Of a DNA stretch of 64,000 nt, positions 44,907 to 53,461 are shown in pieces. The translations under genes and the position numbers were made by a program. The stretch lies in NCBI GenBank assembly GCA_018242765.1, contig JAFEBH010000022.1:78710-142709 (forward strand), given 5' to 3'. The DNA comes from Nitrospira sp. (lineage in GTDB: Bacteria; Nitrospirota; Nitrospiria; Nitrospirales; Nitrospiraceae). Each line of letters opens with the position of its first letter. Positions within the stretch are counted from its first letter, which is position 1. Below the pieces are notes generated by a model. The model was not told the origin of the DNA and did not search any database. It saw only the letters and a list, made by a program, of their open reading frames with translations.

Positions 44907-45748
44907 GCCACTCTCGCTTTCTTGGAGGAAAACTGTTTCGTTCTCGCCGGCTTTGCCCATCCCGCTTGCCTGACAGGACGTTTCGATTTCACGACTTGTT
45001 CCTCTCCCCGTTCGACCGCATCTTTCCGTTCCTCTACAAGCTCTCGCAATGCGTTCGCCTCCCGATCGCTCAAGAATCGAAATTCACCTGGAGCAAGCCC
45101 ACCCAACGACAGGGGACCCATCCGTATTCTTTGGAGCTTGATGACCGGGTGCCCCACGACCTCCAACATCCGTTTGACTTGATGCTTCCGCCCTTCTCGG
45201 ATGGTGAGCTCCAGCCAGGAGTTCTGCTCAGCCTTCTTCACCTTCTTCACATGGGCTGGACCAGTCATACCATCCTCGAGCTTCACCCCCTGCTCCAGCT
45301 TCCTGATTTCTCCGTCCCCCAACACTCCCTTCACCTTGATCAAATAGGTTTTGGGGACATGATATCGCGGATGGAGCAGGGCCTGAGCCAGGTCACCGTG
45401 ATTCGTCAACAGCATCAGACCTTCACTATCGAAATCCAATCGCCCGACCGGGAACACTCGCACGGACACGCCATGAAGAAAATCCTTCACCGTATCCCTG
45501 CCACCGGGATCGTCCAACGTGGACATCACATTCTTCGGTTTATTCAACACCAGATAGACGAACGGCTGTGCGGAGGTCAGGTGCTTACCATCGACCTTCA
45601 CATGGTCTCGACCAGGATCGACCTTCGTTCCGAGTTCGGTCACCACCTTGCCGTTAATCGTCACGCGGCCGCTGGCGATCAGCATCTCCGCCTTCCGGCG
45701 TGACGCGAGTCCTGTGCTGGCGATCAGTTTTTGCAATCGTATTTCCAT
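44903..45748 (-). CDS. rluB: RluB/RsuA-family 23S/16S rRNA pseudouridine synthase
   Basis: 281 residues from the ATG at 45748 (the frame is open to 45796). An S4 RNA-binding domain (MEIRLQKLIASTGLASRRKA) is followed by the RsuA/RluB catalytic domain with the Asp in GRLDFDSEGLMLL. A long basic C-terminal tail (EERKDAVERGEE, SKRPVRQAGW) is typical of RluB. It isomerises uridine to pseudouridine in 23S rRNA (2605 in E. coli). The tail and domain order favour RluB over RsuA. Confidence 0.86.
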   Translation of the reverse strand: MEIRLQKLIASTGLASRRKAEMLIASGRVTINGKVVTELGTKVDPGRDHVKVDGKHLTSAQPFVYLVLNKPKNVMSTLDDPGGRDTVKDFLHGVSVRVFPVGRLDFDSEGLMLLTNHGDLAQALLHPRYHVPKTYLIKVKGVLGDGEIRKLEQGVKLEDGMTGPAHVKKVKKAEQNSWLELTIREGRKHQVKRMLEVVGHPVIKLQRIRMGPLSLGGLAPGEFRFLSDREANALRELVEERKDAVERGEEQVVKSKRPVRQAGWAKPARTKQFSSKKARVA

Positions 45749-45758
45749 TTTACCTACT

Positions 45759-45870
45759 GATGGGCGATCAGGTGACTCTTTCCTGCGCACATGCACCGAG
45801 CAACCGACATTTGCCTACACAGCAGAGCGATCTTGAGTGCGCGAGCACAGGAGTCACCTGGTCGCCCATC
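45759..45870. repeat. 112-base inverted-repeat structure between guaA and the rluB-like gene
   Basis: 20-base arms at 45759-45778 and 45851-45870 are inverted copies with one mismatch. Inside the 72-base loop there are further complementary bits (GCGCAC with GTGCGC, and CCT with AGG), so the whole stretch can fold as one long imperfect stem. The right arm begins five bases after the guaA stop codon. It could be a small MITE-like element, a strong intercistronic terminator or an RNA processing site. No target-site duplication is clear. Confidence 0.78.
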
Positions 45871-45875
45871 ACCCT

Positions 45876-47432
45876 CTACTCCCACTCAATCGTACTCGGC
45901 GGCTTCGAGCTGATATCATAGACCACTCGATTCACGCCTTTGACTTCATTGATGATCCGATTGGACATGCGGCCGAGCACGTCATTGGGAATCTTTGCCC
46001 AATCGGCCGTCATCCCATCGACACTCGTCACGGCACGAATGGCGATCACATGTTCATAGGTCCGTTGATCACCCATGACACCCACCGTGCGAATCGGCAA
46101 CAGCACGGCAAACGCCTGCCAGATTTCCCGATAGAGCCCGGCGCTTCTGATCTCCTGATCGACGATCGCTTCCGCTGCGCGCAGAATCGCCAAGCGTTCC
46201 GCCGTCACCGCACCCAACACGCGGATCGCCAATCCAGGTCCTGGGAATGGTTGACGCCAAATGATCTCGTCCGGCAATCCCAGCTCATGCCCCAACACCC
46301 GTACTTCGTCTTTGAAGAGCTCTCGCAACGGTTCAATCAATTTGAGTTTCATGCGTGCCGGCAAACCGCCGACATTATGATGCGTCTTGATGGTCGCTGA
46401 AGGCCCTTTGAAGCTGACGCTCTCGATCACATCGGGATAGAGCGTGCCTTGGACCAGAAACTTGGTCCCCTTGAGCTTCTTCGATTCGACCTCGAAATGT
46501 TTGATGAACTGCCGACCAATGATCTTGCGCTTTCGTTCTGGATCCGTCACATTCTTCAGCGCCGCAAGAAACGGCTTCGTCCCATCGAGCACACGCAGAT
46601 TCAGGTGGAGCTGTGAGGCGAAAGTCTTCTGGACCTGATCACGTTCACCCGCCCGCAACACTCCATTGTCGACGAAGATGCAGGTCAACTGATCCCCGAT
46701 CGCTCGGTGCGTCAACGCCGCCGCCACGGAGGAATCAACTCCACCGCTCAATGCACAAATCACCCGTTCCTTGCCGACCTGTTCACGAATCTGCGTCACC
46801 GCCTGGTCGACATAGGACTGCATGGTCCATGTCGGTTTGCTACCGCAGATCTCATACACAAAATTGCGCAGGATCTTGGTCCCTTCCGGGGTATGGGCCA
46901 CTTCGGGATGGAACTGCAGGCAATAGATCCGGCGCTTGGCGTCATTCCGCTTCATGGCGGCAACGGGTGAGTTACTCGTATGCGCAATCGATCGAAATCC
47001 AGGCGGCATCCGTTCAATGCGATCGCCATGCGACATCCAGACGGTGGTCAGCTGCCTGGTGCCCACTCCTTTAAAGAGATCGCTTGCATCGTCGACCGTG
47101 AGTTCCGCGCGGCCATACTCACGATGCACCGACCTGGCAACCTCCCCACCGGACAGATGTGTCACTAATTGCATGCCGTAGCAAATACCCAGAATGGGAA
47201 TACCTTGATCGAAGAGTTCCTTTGCAATCGAAGGGGCCTTCTTCTCATAGACGCTGGATGGCCCGCCGGACAGCACAATGCCCTTCGGTCGATAGGCAAG
47301 GATAGTCGCTAACGAAGTCGTACAGGGGAAAATCTGCGAGTAAACCTGCGCCTCGCGAATGCGGCGGGCAATCAACTGCGTGTATTGAGACCCGAAGTCA
47401 AGAACCAGAATTCTATCGTGCCAGAGTTCCAT
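45876..47432 (-). CDS. guaA: GMP synthase (glutamine-hydrolysing)
   Basis: 518 residues. The class I glutamine amidotransferase domain (GICYGMQ with the catalytic Cys; QFHPEVAHT with the His and Glu) is followed by the ATP-pyrophosphatase domain (ALSGGVDSSVAA) and the C-terminal dimerisation domain ending in PPSTIEWE. It converts XMP to GMP. guaB lies 84 bases upstream on the same strand, making a purine pair. Confidence 0.98.
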   Translation of the reverse strand: MELWHDRILVLDFGSQYTQLIARRIREAQVYSQIFPCTTSLATILAYRPKGIVLSGGPSSVYEKKAPSIAKELFDQGIPILGICYGMQLVTHLSGGEVARSVHREYGRAELTVDDASDLFKGVGTRQLTTVWMSHGDRIERMPPGFRSIAHTSNSPVAAMKRNDAKRRIYCLQFHPEVAHTPEGTKILRNFVYEICGSKPTWTMQSYVDQAVTQIREQVGKERVICALSGGVDSSVAAALTHRAIGDQLTCIFVDNGVLRAGERDQVQKTFASQLHLNLRVLDGTKPFLAALKNVTDPERKRKIIGRQFIKHFEVESKKLKGTKFLVQGTLYPDVIESVSFKGPSATIKTHHNVGGLPARMKLKLIEPLRELFKDEVRVLGHELGLPDEIIWRQPFPGPGLAIRVLGAVTAERLAILRAAEAIVDQEIRSAGLYREIWQAFAVLLPIRTVGVMGDQRTYEHVIAIRAVTSVDGMTADWAKIPNDVLGRMSNRIINEVKGVNRVVYDISSKPPSTIEWE

Positions 47433-47446
47433 GTTACTCGCGTGAG

Positions 47447-47508
47447 AGGTGAGGCGTGAGTGGCAAGGGGTACGTGTGTGAGTGCCTGGTCAGGTATCGG
47501 AACCCCTT
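47447..47508. other. G-rich degenerate repeat and short hairpin between guaB and guaA
   Basis: On the plus strand, GTGAG-like units recur (GTGAGAGGTGAGGCGTGAG at about 47440-47461). They are followed by an AAGGGGT/ACCCCTT inverted repeat (47465-47471 and 47502-47508). Such degenerate GTGAGGC tracts are common filler in related genomes. It may attenuate transcription between the two genes. Confidence 0.35.
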
Positions 47509-47516
47509 ACCGGCAT

Positions 47517-48983
47517 CTATTCCCAGTCCATTCGATAGTTCGGCGCTTCTTTCGTGATGATGACATCGTGGACATGGCTCTCTCTGAGACCGGCGACCGA
47601 TTGCCTGATAAACGTGGCGTTCTTCTGGAGATCGGGAATCGACTTACACCCGCAGTACCCCATTCCCGATCGCACGCCACCGACCAATTGATAGACCACC
47701 GCAGCCAAGGACCCCTTGTACGGCACACGCCCTTCGATCCCTTCAGGGACCAACTTCTGCGCCGGGCGTCCCCCCTGTCCGTACCGATCGCCCCCCCCAC
47801 GCTCCATGGCGCCGATGGACCCCATGCCGCGGTAGACCTTATAGGTTCTGGCCTGATACAACACCGTCTCTCCCGGAGACTCTTCCGTTCCAGCAAACAA
47901 TCCACCGAGCATGACGGATGAGGCCCCAGCCGCAAGCGCTTTGGCAATGTCTCCGGAAAACTTGATCCCGCCATCCGCAATGACCGGCACGCCAGTCCCA
48001 CGTAAGACTTTCGCACAATCAGCAATGGCCGTCAGCTGCGGCATGCCGGCGCCCGATACGATCCGTGTTGTACAAATCGAGCCAGGACCGACCCCCACCT
48101 TCACCGCGTCGACTCCGACTTTCAACAGATCCTTCGCCGCCTCTGCCGTCCCGATGTTTCCCGCAACCAGTTCAAGATCTGGATACAACTTCTTGATCAT
48201 TTTCGCGGTATTCAGCACGGCCTGTGAATGGCCGTGGGCTGTATCGATCACCACAAGGTCCACGCCTGCCTTCTTCAACAAGGTCACGCGCTCTTCCGTA
48301 TCCTGCCCAACACCGACTGCCGCCCCAACCCGTAAGCGTCCATGTCCGTCCTTGCAGGCATTGGGATACTTAATCCGCTTTTCAATATCCTTGATGGTGA
48401 TGAGGCCTTTCAATTCATACTGCTTGTTGACGACCGGCAACTTTTCGATCCGATGTTCATGAAGGATCTCTCGCGCTTTCTCGAGACTGGTCCCTTCCGG
48501 CGCCGTCACCAACCGATCCCGCTTCATCACCTGCGACACTTTCAGATCCATTCTGCTCTCAAACCGTAAGTCTCGGTTGGTCAGAATCCCCACCAGCTTG
48601 CGACCCTTGGTGACGGGAATCCCTGAAATCCGATATTTCGCCATGAGCTGATGCGCGTCTCGAATGGTTTCATCAGGAGAAATCGTGACCGGATCCATAA
48701 TCATCCCGCTCTCAGACTTCTTGACCCGATCCACCTCTATGGCTTGATCCGCCGGAGACAAGACTCGATGAATAATGCCAATCCCCCCCTCACGAGCCAT
48801 CGCAATCGCCAATCGTGACTCGGTCACCGTATCCATGGCCGCGCTGACCAACGGAATATTGACCCGAATGTTTCGCGAGACGAACGTGCTTGTATCGACT
48901 TCATTAGGGAGAATCTGTGACTTGGCCGGCACTAGAATCACGTCATCGTAGGTCAGTCCCAGTCGCGGCTCTTTATCCAGCAT
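47517..48983 (-). CDS. guaB: Inosine-5'-monophosphate dehydrogenase
   Basis: 488 residues from the ATG at 48983, with GAGGGAACA directly upstream; the frame is open further into the NHL gene. The core (MLDKEPRLGLTYDDVILVP) holds two CBS domains at about 90-205. The catalytic loop GPGSICTTRIV carries the Cys, and the IMP loop GGIKFSGD follows. NAD-dependent oxidation of IMP to XMP is the rate-limiting step of guanine nucleotide synthesis. It is 10 bases downstream of the NHL gene, so they may share a transcript. Confidence 0.98.
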   Translation of the reverse strand: MLDKEPRLGLTYDDVILVPAKSQILPNEVDTSTFVSRNIRVNIPLVSAAMDTVTESRLAIAMAREGGIGIIHRVLSPADQAIEVDRVKKSESGMIMDPVTISPDETIRDAHQLMAKYRISGIPVTKGRKLVGILTNRDLRFESRMDLKVSQVMKRDRLVTAPEGTSLEKAREILHEHRIEKLPVVNKQYELKGLITIKDIEKRIKYPNACKDGHGRLRVGAAVGVGQDTEERVTLLKKAGVDLVVIDTAHGHSQAVLNTAKMIKKLYPDLELVAGNIGTAEAAKDLLKVGVDAVKVGVGPGSICTTRIVSGAGMPQLTAIADCAKVLRGTGVPVIADGGIKFSGDIAKALAAGASSVMLGGLFAGTEESPGETVLYQARTYKVYRGMGSIGAMERGGGDRYGQGGRPAQKLVPEGIEGRVPYKGSLAAVVYQLVGGVRSGMGYCGCKSIPDLQKNATFIRQSVAGLRESHVHDVIITKEAPNYRMDWE

Positions 48984-48993
48984 TGTTCCCTCG

Positions 48994-51960
48994 TCAGACC
49001 TTTTGAGTTCGTTGCGCTTTATCCAACTCAGCCAATTCCTCTGCCTCGTCTTGCAATCGTTCGCTGCCCTCGTCCGCCGGCATGAACTGCTGCACTCGTG
49101 TATTGCCGCTGTCGACGACAAACACACTGCCTTTGGCATCAACGGCAATCCCGTACGGGAAATTAAACTGCCCGTCACCGTTGCCGAACCCACCCCACTG
49201 CGTGATGAAATTACCCTCGCGGTCGAACTTTTCGATCCGATGATTTCCCGTATCCGTCACATACACATCCCCGGCTCCATCGACCGTGATCCCCCAAGGC
49301 GAGCGCAGTTGTCCTGCCTCCTGCGCCAAGGAGCTGCTGGCATGCCCGGCGGCCGGACTTCCTCCCCATTTCGTCAAGAGCTGGGGCAAGACGTTGGTAC
49401 TGGTATCGAATTTCTGAATGCGGTGATTGCCCATGTCGACGACATAGACCGTTCCATCCTCTTGGTCGACAGCCACTCCGCGTGGGAAATAAAACTGCCC
49501 ATCTCCGTTGCCGAAGCTGCCCCACGCCATGATGAACTCACCTGCCATGTCGAACTTCTGTACTCGGAAATTGGCACTATCGACGACATAGACATATCCA
49601 CGCACACGATCGACCGCAATGCCCCATGGGGCATTGAACTGCCCCTCGCCATTCCCACGCGAGCCGAATTTCATCAGGTAGCCACCCAGTTTTCCGTCGA
49701 ACTTCTGCACCCGATGGTTGTTGGTATCGACCACCCAGACATCGCCCTTCCCGTCGCAGGCAATACCGGTCGGGTTATGGAAGTTGGCATTCGCGGAACC
49801 GAAACTCCCCCACAGGATGATGAAGTTGCCCGCACTGTCGAATTTCTGCACGCGATTGTTGCCGTTGTCTACGACGAACAGCGATCCCTGCTGATCCACG
49901 CAGAGGCCGTACATCGGCGCCATGAATTCTCCGCCGTGCAACAACGACGCACCGCGACCAGGCTTCCCCCACTTTGCTACACAGAGATAGCCGGAGGTAT
50001 TGACGAGAATGGTCGCACTCGCTGGGGTCGAGATATTGTTCCCAATATCCTTGAACCACACGTAAATCGTCTTCTGCCCGTCGGCCGGAGACAAAATGAA
50101 CGGAATGGTCGCTCCAAACTTGATCGCCAGCGTCACATCCACCCACCCCGGTGTGCCTGCCATGGGCGTCAATGGACTCTCGGAGATGAAGTAGGCCGCG
50201 ACTCCTGTATCCAAATCCGTCGCCGAAATCGTCACCACAACATCCGGAGAGTTCGTCATGAACGCCCCATGGTTGATCACAGCGTAAGGATTTTGTGGTG
50301 CCGTGATATCAATGAGCACCGGCGTGGCCGTCACCTCTTCGGATAACCCGCTTTCCGTCCCATCTTCAAAGGATGCCGTCACGGCATAAAAATAGGGGGT
50401 ATCGTTCGTAAGACCTTCATGCGTGTAGGGATTCGTCACCCCCTCGATCTTGGTGGCTCCCTCAATCGTGATGTGGGGTGAAGTACTAAAATAGAGATTG
50501 TACGACTGAGCGCCTGACACCTCCATCCAACTCAGGAAGACCTCTGTATCACCCGCCTTGACGGCAAGGCTACGAGGTGGCTGCACCACCCCGGCATCCG
50601 CTGCTTGCGCCGGTTGCTCTTTGCCGCGATTCAACTCCTCTTCGGTCGGTACGTACTTGAGAATGCGATTATTCCCGCTATCGACGACGAACACACAACC
50701 TTCTTTGTCCACGGCGATCCCGTAGGGGAAGTTAAGCTGTCCCTCCGTTTTTCCACGGTTTCCAAACGAACAGAGGAAGGTCCCGTTCCCATCAAACTTC
50801 TGAATCCGATGATTGCCGCTATCGACCACGTAGACATTGCCCAGAGCATCACAGGCGATCCCCCAGGGAGACCTAAATTGCCCGGGTCCACTCCCCTCAC
50901 GCCCCCACTTCGTTAAAAAACTTCCGCGAGTATCGAACTTCTGAATACGGTTGTTGCTCTCATCCGCCACATAAATATTCCCGACAAAATCCACCGCGAC
51001 CCCGCGCGGGAAAAAGAACGCACCATCGAAACTGCCGTCCCGCCCCCACTTCAACAGCGGCTGCCCGTCTGGTTGAAACTTCTGAATACGCGCGTTGCTC
51101 GTGTCGGACACATAGACGTTTCCGTCTTGATCCGTTGTAATCCCCCACGGTACATCGAACCGCCCCATCTCGGCACCCCGCCAGGCAAACCCAAACTTTC
51201 CCCAGGCCTTCTGGGCGTTGCCTTCGAGATCGAACTTCTGGACACGGTTGTTCCCGCTGTCGGCCACATACACGACATCGTCTGGCCCTACCGCTAGACC
51301 ACGGGGATAGTAGAACTGGCCTTCCTGTGAACTCGGCTCACCACCCCATCGAGCCAGAAACTTTCCAGTCTTATCGAACTTTTGGATCGAATGGTTGTCG
51401 GTATCCGCCACATAGAGATTGCCTTCCTTATCGAGCGCGATACCGGTCGGAGAGCTGAGTTCACCATCGCCCACTCCCTCGCATCCAATCACCATGGCAA
51501 GGAGATATGGGGAGGGAATCGCCATCACTTCTTGAGATTCAAGACTTTCTCCCTTCGGGGTGACAACGGTCACGACATAGTGGTAGCAGGTGCCATTGGC
51601 GAGGTCGTCATGGACATAGGGACTGGAGGCCCCTTCCAAGCAGGTCGCCTTGTCCTTCTTGACACCGATGGCACTCTTAAAATCTTCTGGGCCAGCGATC
51701 GGCCTGGTCAGCTCCGAAAACTTGATCTGCACACCCTTGGTTGTCTGGAAGTAGAGGTTATAGTACATGGCGTCCGGAACCGGATCCCACGTGATGGTCA
51801 CGCGCCCATTTCCAGACTTGGCGTGAACATTCTGTGGAGGCAGCGGCAGCTCTTCTTCTTCAGTTACCGAGTCTCCACCACCCCATTCCCCTTGGAGCCC
51901 ATCGATACATAGGCGACGATTGAAGCGATGCAAGTCATCACACAACCAGGCGTTCATCAC
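48994..51960 (-). CDS. Large NHL-repeat/fibronectin type III protein
   Basis: 988 residues from a GTG at 51960 (ATG follows at 51957; GAGG is 7 bases upstream of the GTG). Order: FN3-like domain (about 40-150), six NHL repeats (about 160-450), FN3-like domain (about 470-550), a Big-like sandwich (about 555-655), six more NHL repeats (about 660-965), and an acidic tail. The repeats share the core D-x-x-N-x-R-x-QKF (ADSGNNRVQKF, VDSGNHRIQKF and others; twelve in total). They should form two six-bladed propellers. No signal peptide or membrane helix is visible, which is odd for this domain mix. Binding partners are unknown. Confidence 0.88.
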   Translation of the reverse strand: MMNAWLCDDLHRFNRRLCIDGLQGEWGGGDSVTEEEELPLPPQNVHAKSGNGRVTITWDPVPDAMYYNLYFQTTKGVQIKFSELTRPIAGPEDFKSAIGVKKDKATCLEGASSPYVHDDLANGTCYHYVVTVVTPKGESLESQEVMAIPSPYLLAMVIGCEGVGDGELSSPTGIALDKEGNLYVADTDNHSIQKFDKTGKFLARWGGEPSSQEGQFYYPRGLAVGPDDVVYVADSGNNRVQKFDLEGNAQKAWGKFGFAWRGAEMGRFDVPWGITTDQDGNVYVSDTSNARIQKFQPDGQPLLKWGRDGSFDGAFFFPRGVAVDFVGNIYVADESNNRIQKFDTRGSFLTKWGREGSGPGQFRSPWGIACDALGNVYVVDSGNHRIQKFDGNGTFLCSFGNRGKTEGQLNFPYGIAVDKEGCVFVVDSGNNRILKYVPTEEELNRGKEQPAQAADAGVVQPPRSLAVKAGDTEVFLSWMEVSGAQSYNLYFSTSPHITIEGATKIEGVTNPYTHEGLTNDTPYFYAVTASFEDGTESGLSEEVTATPVLIDITAPQNPYAVINHGAFMTNSPDVVVTISATDLDTGVAAYFISESPLTPMAGTPGWVDVTLAIKFGATIPFILSPADGQKTIYVWFKDIGNNISTPASATILVNTSGYLCVAKWGKPGRGASLLHGGEFMAPMYGLCVDQQGSLFVVDNGNNRVQKFDSAGNFIILWGSFGSANANFHNPTGIACDGKGDVWVVDTNNHRVQKFDGKLGGYLMKFGSRGNGEGQFNAPWGIAVDRVRGYVYVVDSANFRVQKFDMAGEFIMAWGSFGNGDGQFYFPRGVAVDQEDGTVYVVDMGNHRIQKFDTSTNVLPQLLTKWGGSPAAGHASSSLAQEAGQLRSPWGITVDGAGDVYVTDTGNHRIEKFDREGNFITQWGGFGNGDGQFNFPYGIAVDAKGSVFVVDSGNTRVQQFMPADEGSERLQDEAEELAELDKAQRTQKV

Positions 51961-52182
51961 AATGTTGCCTCAGAGTTACTCGTGAAAATGGTTCAGAAAC
52001 GGAGGAACTTTCAACTATTTAGATTAGTTGATCACTCTAGCAAAGCGATGGAAATAGAGTCAAGGTAACGACTGGGCGATAGCACAAAGATCTCCGGATC
52101 AAGCTATAAGAGCCTCTATGGTATCTGGGGTTAAATCGATTAAAATGCCTGGTTCCTCATTCGGGAAGTGACTATCCACTCA

Positions 52183-52196
52183 CACCAACGTTGGTG
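52183..52196. promoter_or_regulatory. Perfect 14-base palindrome (candidate operator)
   Basis: CACCAACGTTGGTG lies about 70 bases upstream of the small-gene operon at 52266, in the roughly 300-base gap after the NHL gene. No terminator or RNA gene was seen in that gap. The symmetry suits a dimeric regulator. Which regulator would bind it is not known. Confidence 0.4.
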
Positions 52197-52265
52197 AACA
52201 CTCGATAGGGCTAAAAAGGAAAGGAGCCTGAGAAAACAGCGATCTAGAATTTCATACTCGGTGTC

Positions 52266-52550
52266 ATGGTGGGTACTATTCGTACACCGTTGGAGGTTCA
52301 AGCCGATGGGAAAGATGGAGCTGGAGGGAATACACGGCCGCTATTCCAGAACGATGAAAGGGAACGGCAGTTCCACCTTCAACTCGAACAGATGCGGCAA
52401 CAGACTGAACTGGAACAGGCTCGAATGCAGGGGAAAAAGAAGCCCCCTGCTAGCGATGCACCAGACAACCTAACTGATGACGGTCACAGCGGACCTGATA
52501 GAACTGAACATCAACAACCTGTGCCTCAATGGCAAACAGAACAGATATAA
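52266..52550 (+). CDS. Small hydrophilic coiled-coil protein of unknown function
   Basis: 94 residues. A middle segment (FHLQLEQMRQQTELEQARMQG) is a likely coiled coil; the rest is Pro/Gln/Asp-rich and probably disordered. There is no signal, membrane helix or family that I recognise. The ribosome site is weak. The 57-codon gene follows 13 bases downstream. Confidence 0.5.
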   Translation: MVGTIRTPLEVQADGKDGAGGNTRPLFQNDERERQFHLQLEQMRQQTELEQARMQGKKKPPASDAPDNLTDDGHSGPDRTEHQQPVPQWQTEQI

Positions 52551-52563
52551 AGGGTGAATCAAC

Positions 52564-52737
52564 ATGAGGATGTTTCAAGTCAAACAAATCGTAAGCTACG
52601 AACTCACCATGGCTGCAGGAACGGAGCAGGAGGCCATTCTCAAAGCAAAAAGCATTCCCCTGGCTCAATGGACTGCTGAACCAGATGAAGTGACAGCAGA
52701 GATGCTCGATGAAACTGATGAAATCGATGATTACTAA
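52564..52737 (+). CDS. 57-residue acidic protein of unknown function
   Basis: From the ATG at 52564 to TAA at 52735-52737. The sequence begins MRMFQVKQIVSYELTMAAGT; after a strand-like start and an AILKAKSIPL helix it ends in a strongly acidic tail (EMLDETDEIDDY). The internal ATG at 52570 could also start it. No family was recognised. It probably belongs to the same transcript as the gene before it. Confidence 0.5.
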   Translation: MRMFQVKQIVSYELTMAAGTEQEAILKAKSIPLAQWTAEPDEVTAEMLDETDEIDDY

Positions 52738-52828
52738 ACAATACTCTTTCCACACTCCAGCATGAACAATCGATGATCATGCCGAGCAATACACAATCAT
52801 GGAGAAACCCATAGGAGAGGACAACACC

Positions 52829-53359
52829 GTGCATATGATACGAGTGATATATGCAACACCGTTATGCTTCGTGCTTGCCATCACGCTCACCACGGGAGCC
52901 TTAGCTGGTGAACAGGCCGGATCGACCAAACAAGTAACGGCCCTTGATAAGAAGACTGCAGACCATGCACGGTATATCATCAAAATCGCCGGCTGTAACG
53001 ATTGTCACACGACCGGCTATGCTGAGGCTGCAGGAAGAATCCCCGAAAAAGACTGGCTCAAAGGAGATGCCATGGGGTGGCGAGGGCCCTGGGGCACGAC
53101 CTATGCGAGCAACTTACGGCTGTATTTCCACAATCTCTCTGAAGAACAATGGGTTCGAATTGCTCGCTCGGTCGAGTTTCGCCCCCCTATGCCCTGGTTT
53201 GTCCTCCGCGAGATGAAGGAGCAGGACTTGCGCGCCATTTACCGGTTCATCAGACATCTGGGGCCAGCAGGTGAGCCGGCTCCTACCTATGTCTCACCGG
53301 ATCAGGAACCCAGGCAACCGTTTATCCTGTTTCCGTCATCCCCTGAGACATCTCAATAG
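52829..53359 (+). CDS. Small periplasmic c-type cytochrome (one heme)
   Basis: 176 residues from a GTG at 52829, with AGAGG 8 bases upstream; the frame is open to 52799. A signal peptide ends near LAGEQ (about residue 25). One heme-binding motif CNDCH (about 57-61) is visible, with possible distal Met residues in AMGWRGP and RPPMPW. The fold is that of a short class I cytochrome c, the kind found as electron carriers or enzyme partners in nitrite-oxidising and other chemolithotrophs. Its electron donor and acceptor are unknown. Confidence 0.9.
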   Translation: MHMIRVIYATPLCFVLAITLTTGALAGEQAGSTKQVTALDKKTADHARYIIKIAGCNDCHTTGYAEAAGRIPEKDWLKGDAMGWRGPWGTTYASNLRLYFHNLSEEQWVRIARSVEFRPPMPWFVLREMKEQDLRAIYRFIRHLGPAGEPAPTYVSPDQEPRQPFILFPSSPETSQ

Positions 53360-53461
53360 ACATGCCACTCTCTCTGCGATACCGGTTCGCGTGGGAGTTT
53401 CGATTGGCCACAAGGGCGACTGGTGATTTCTTATCCATTTCGCTTACCGTGGAACCAGGAT

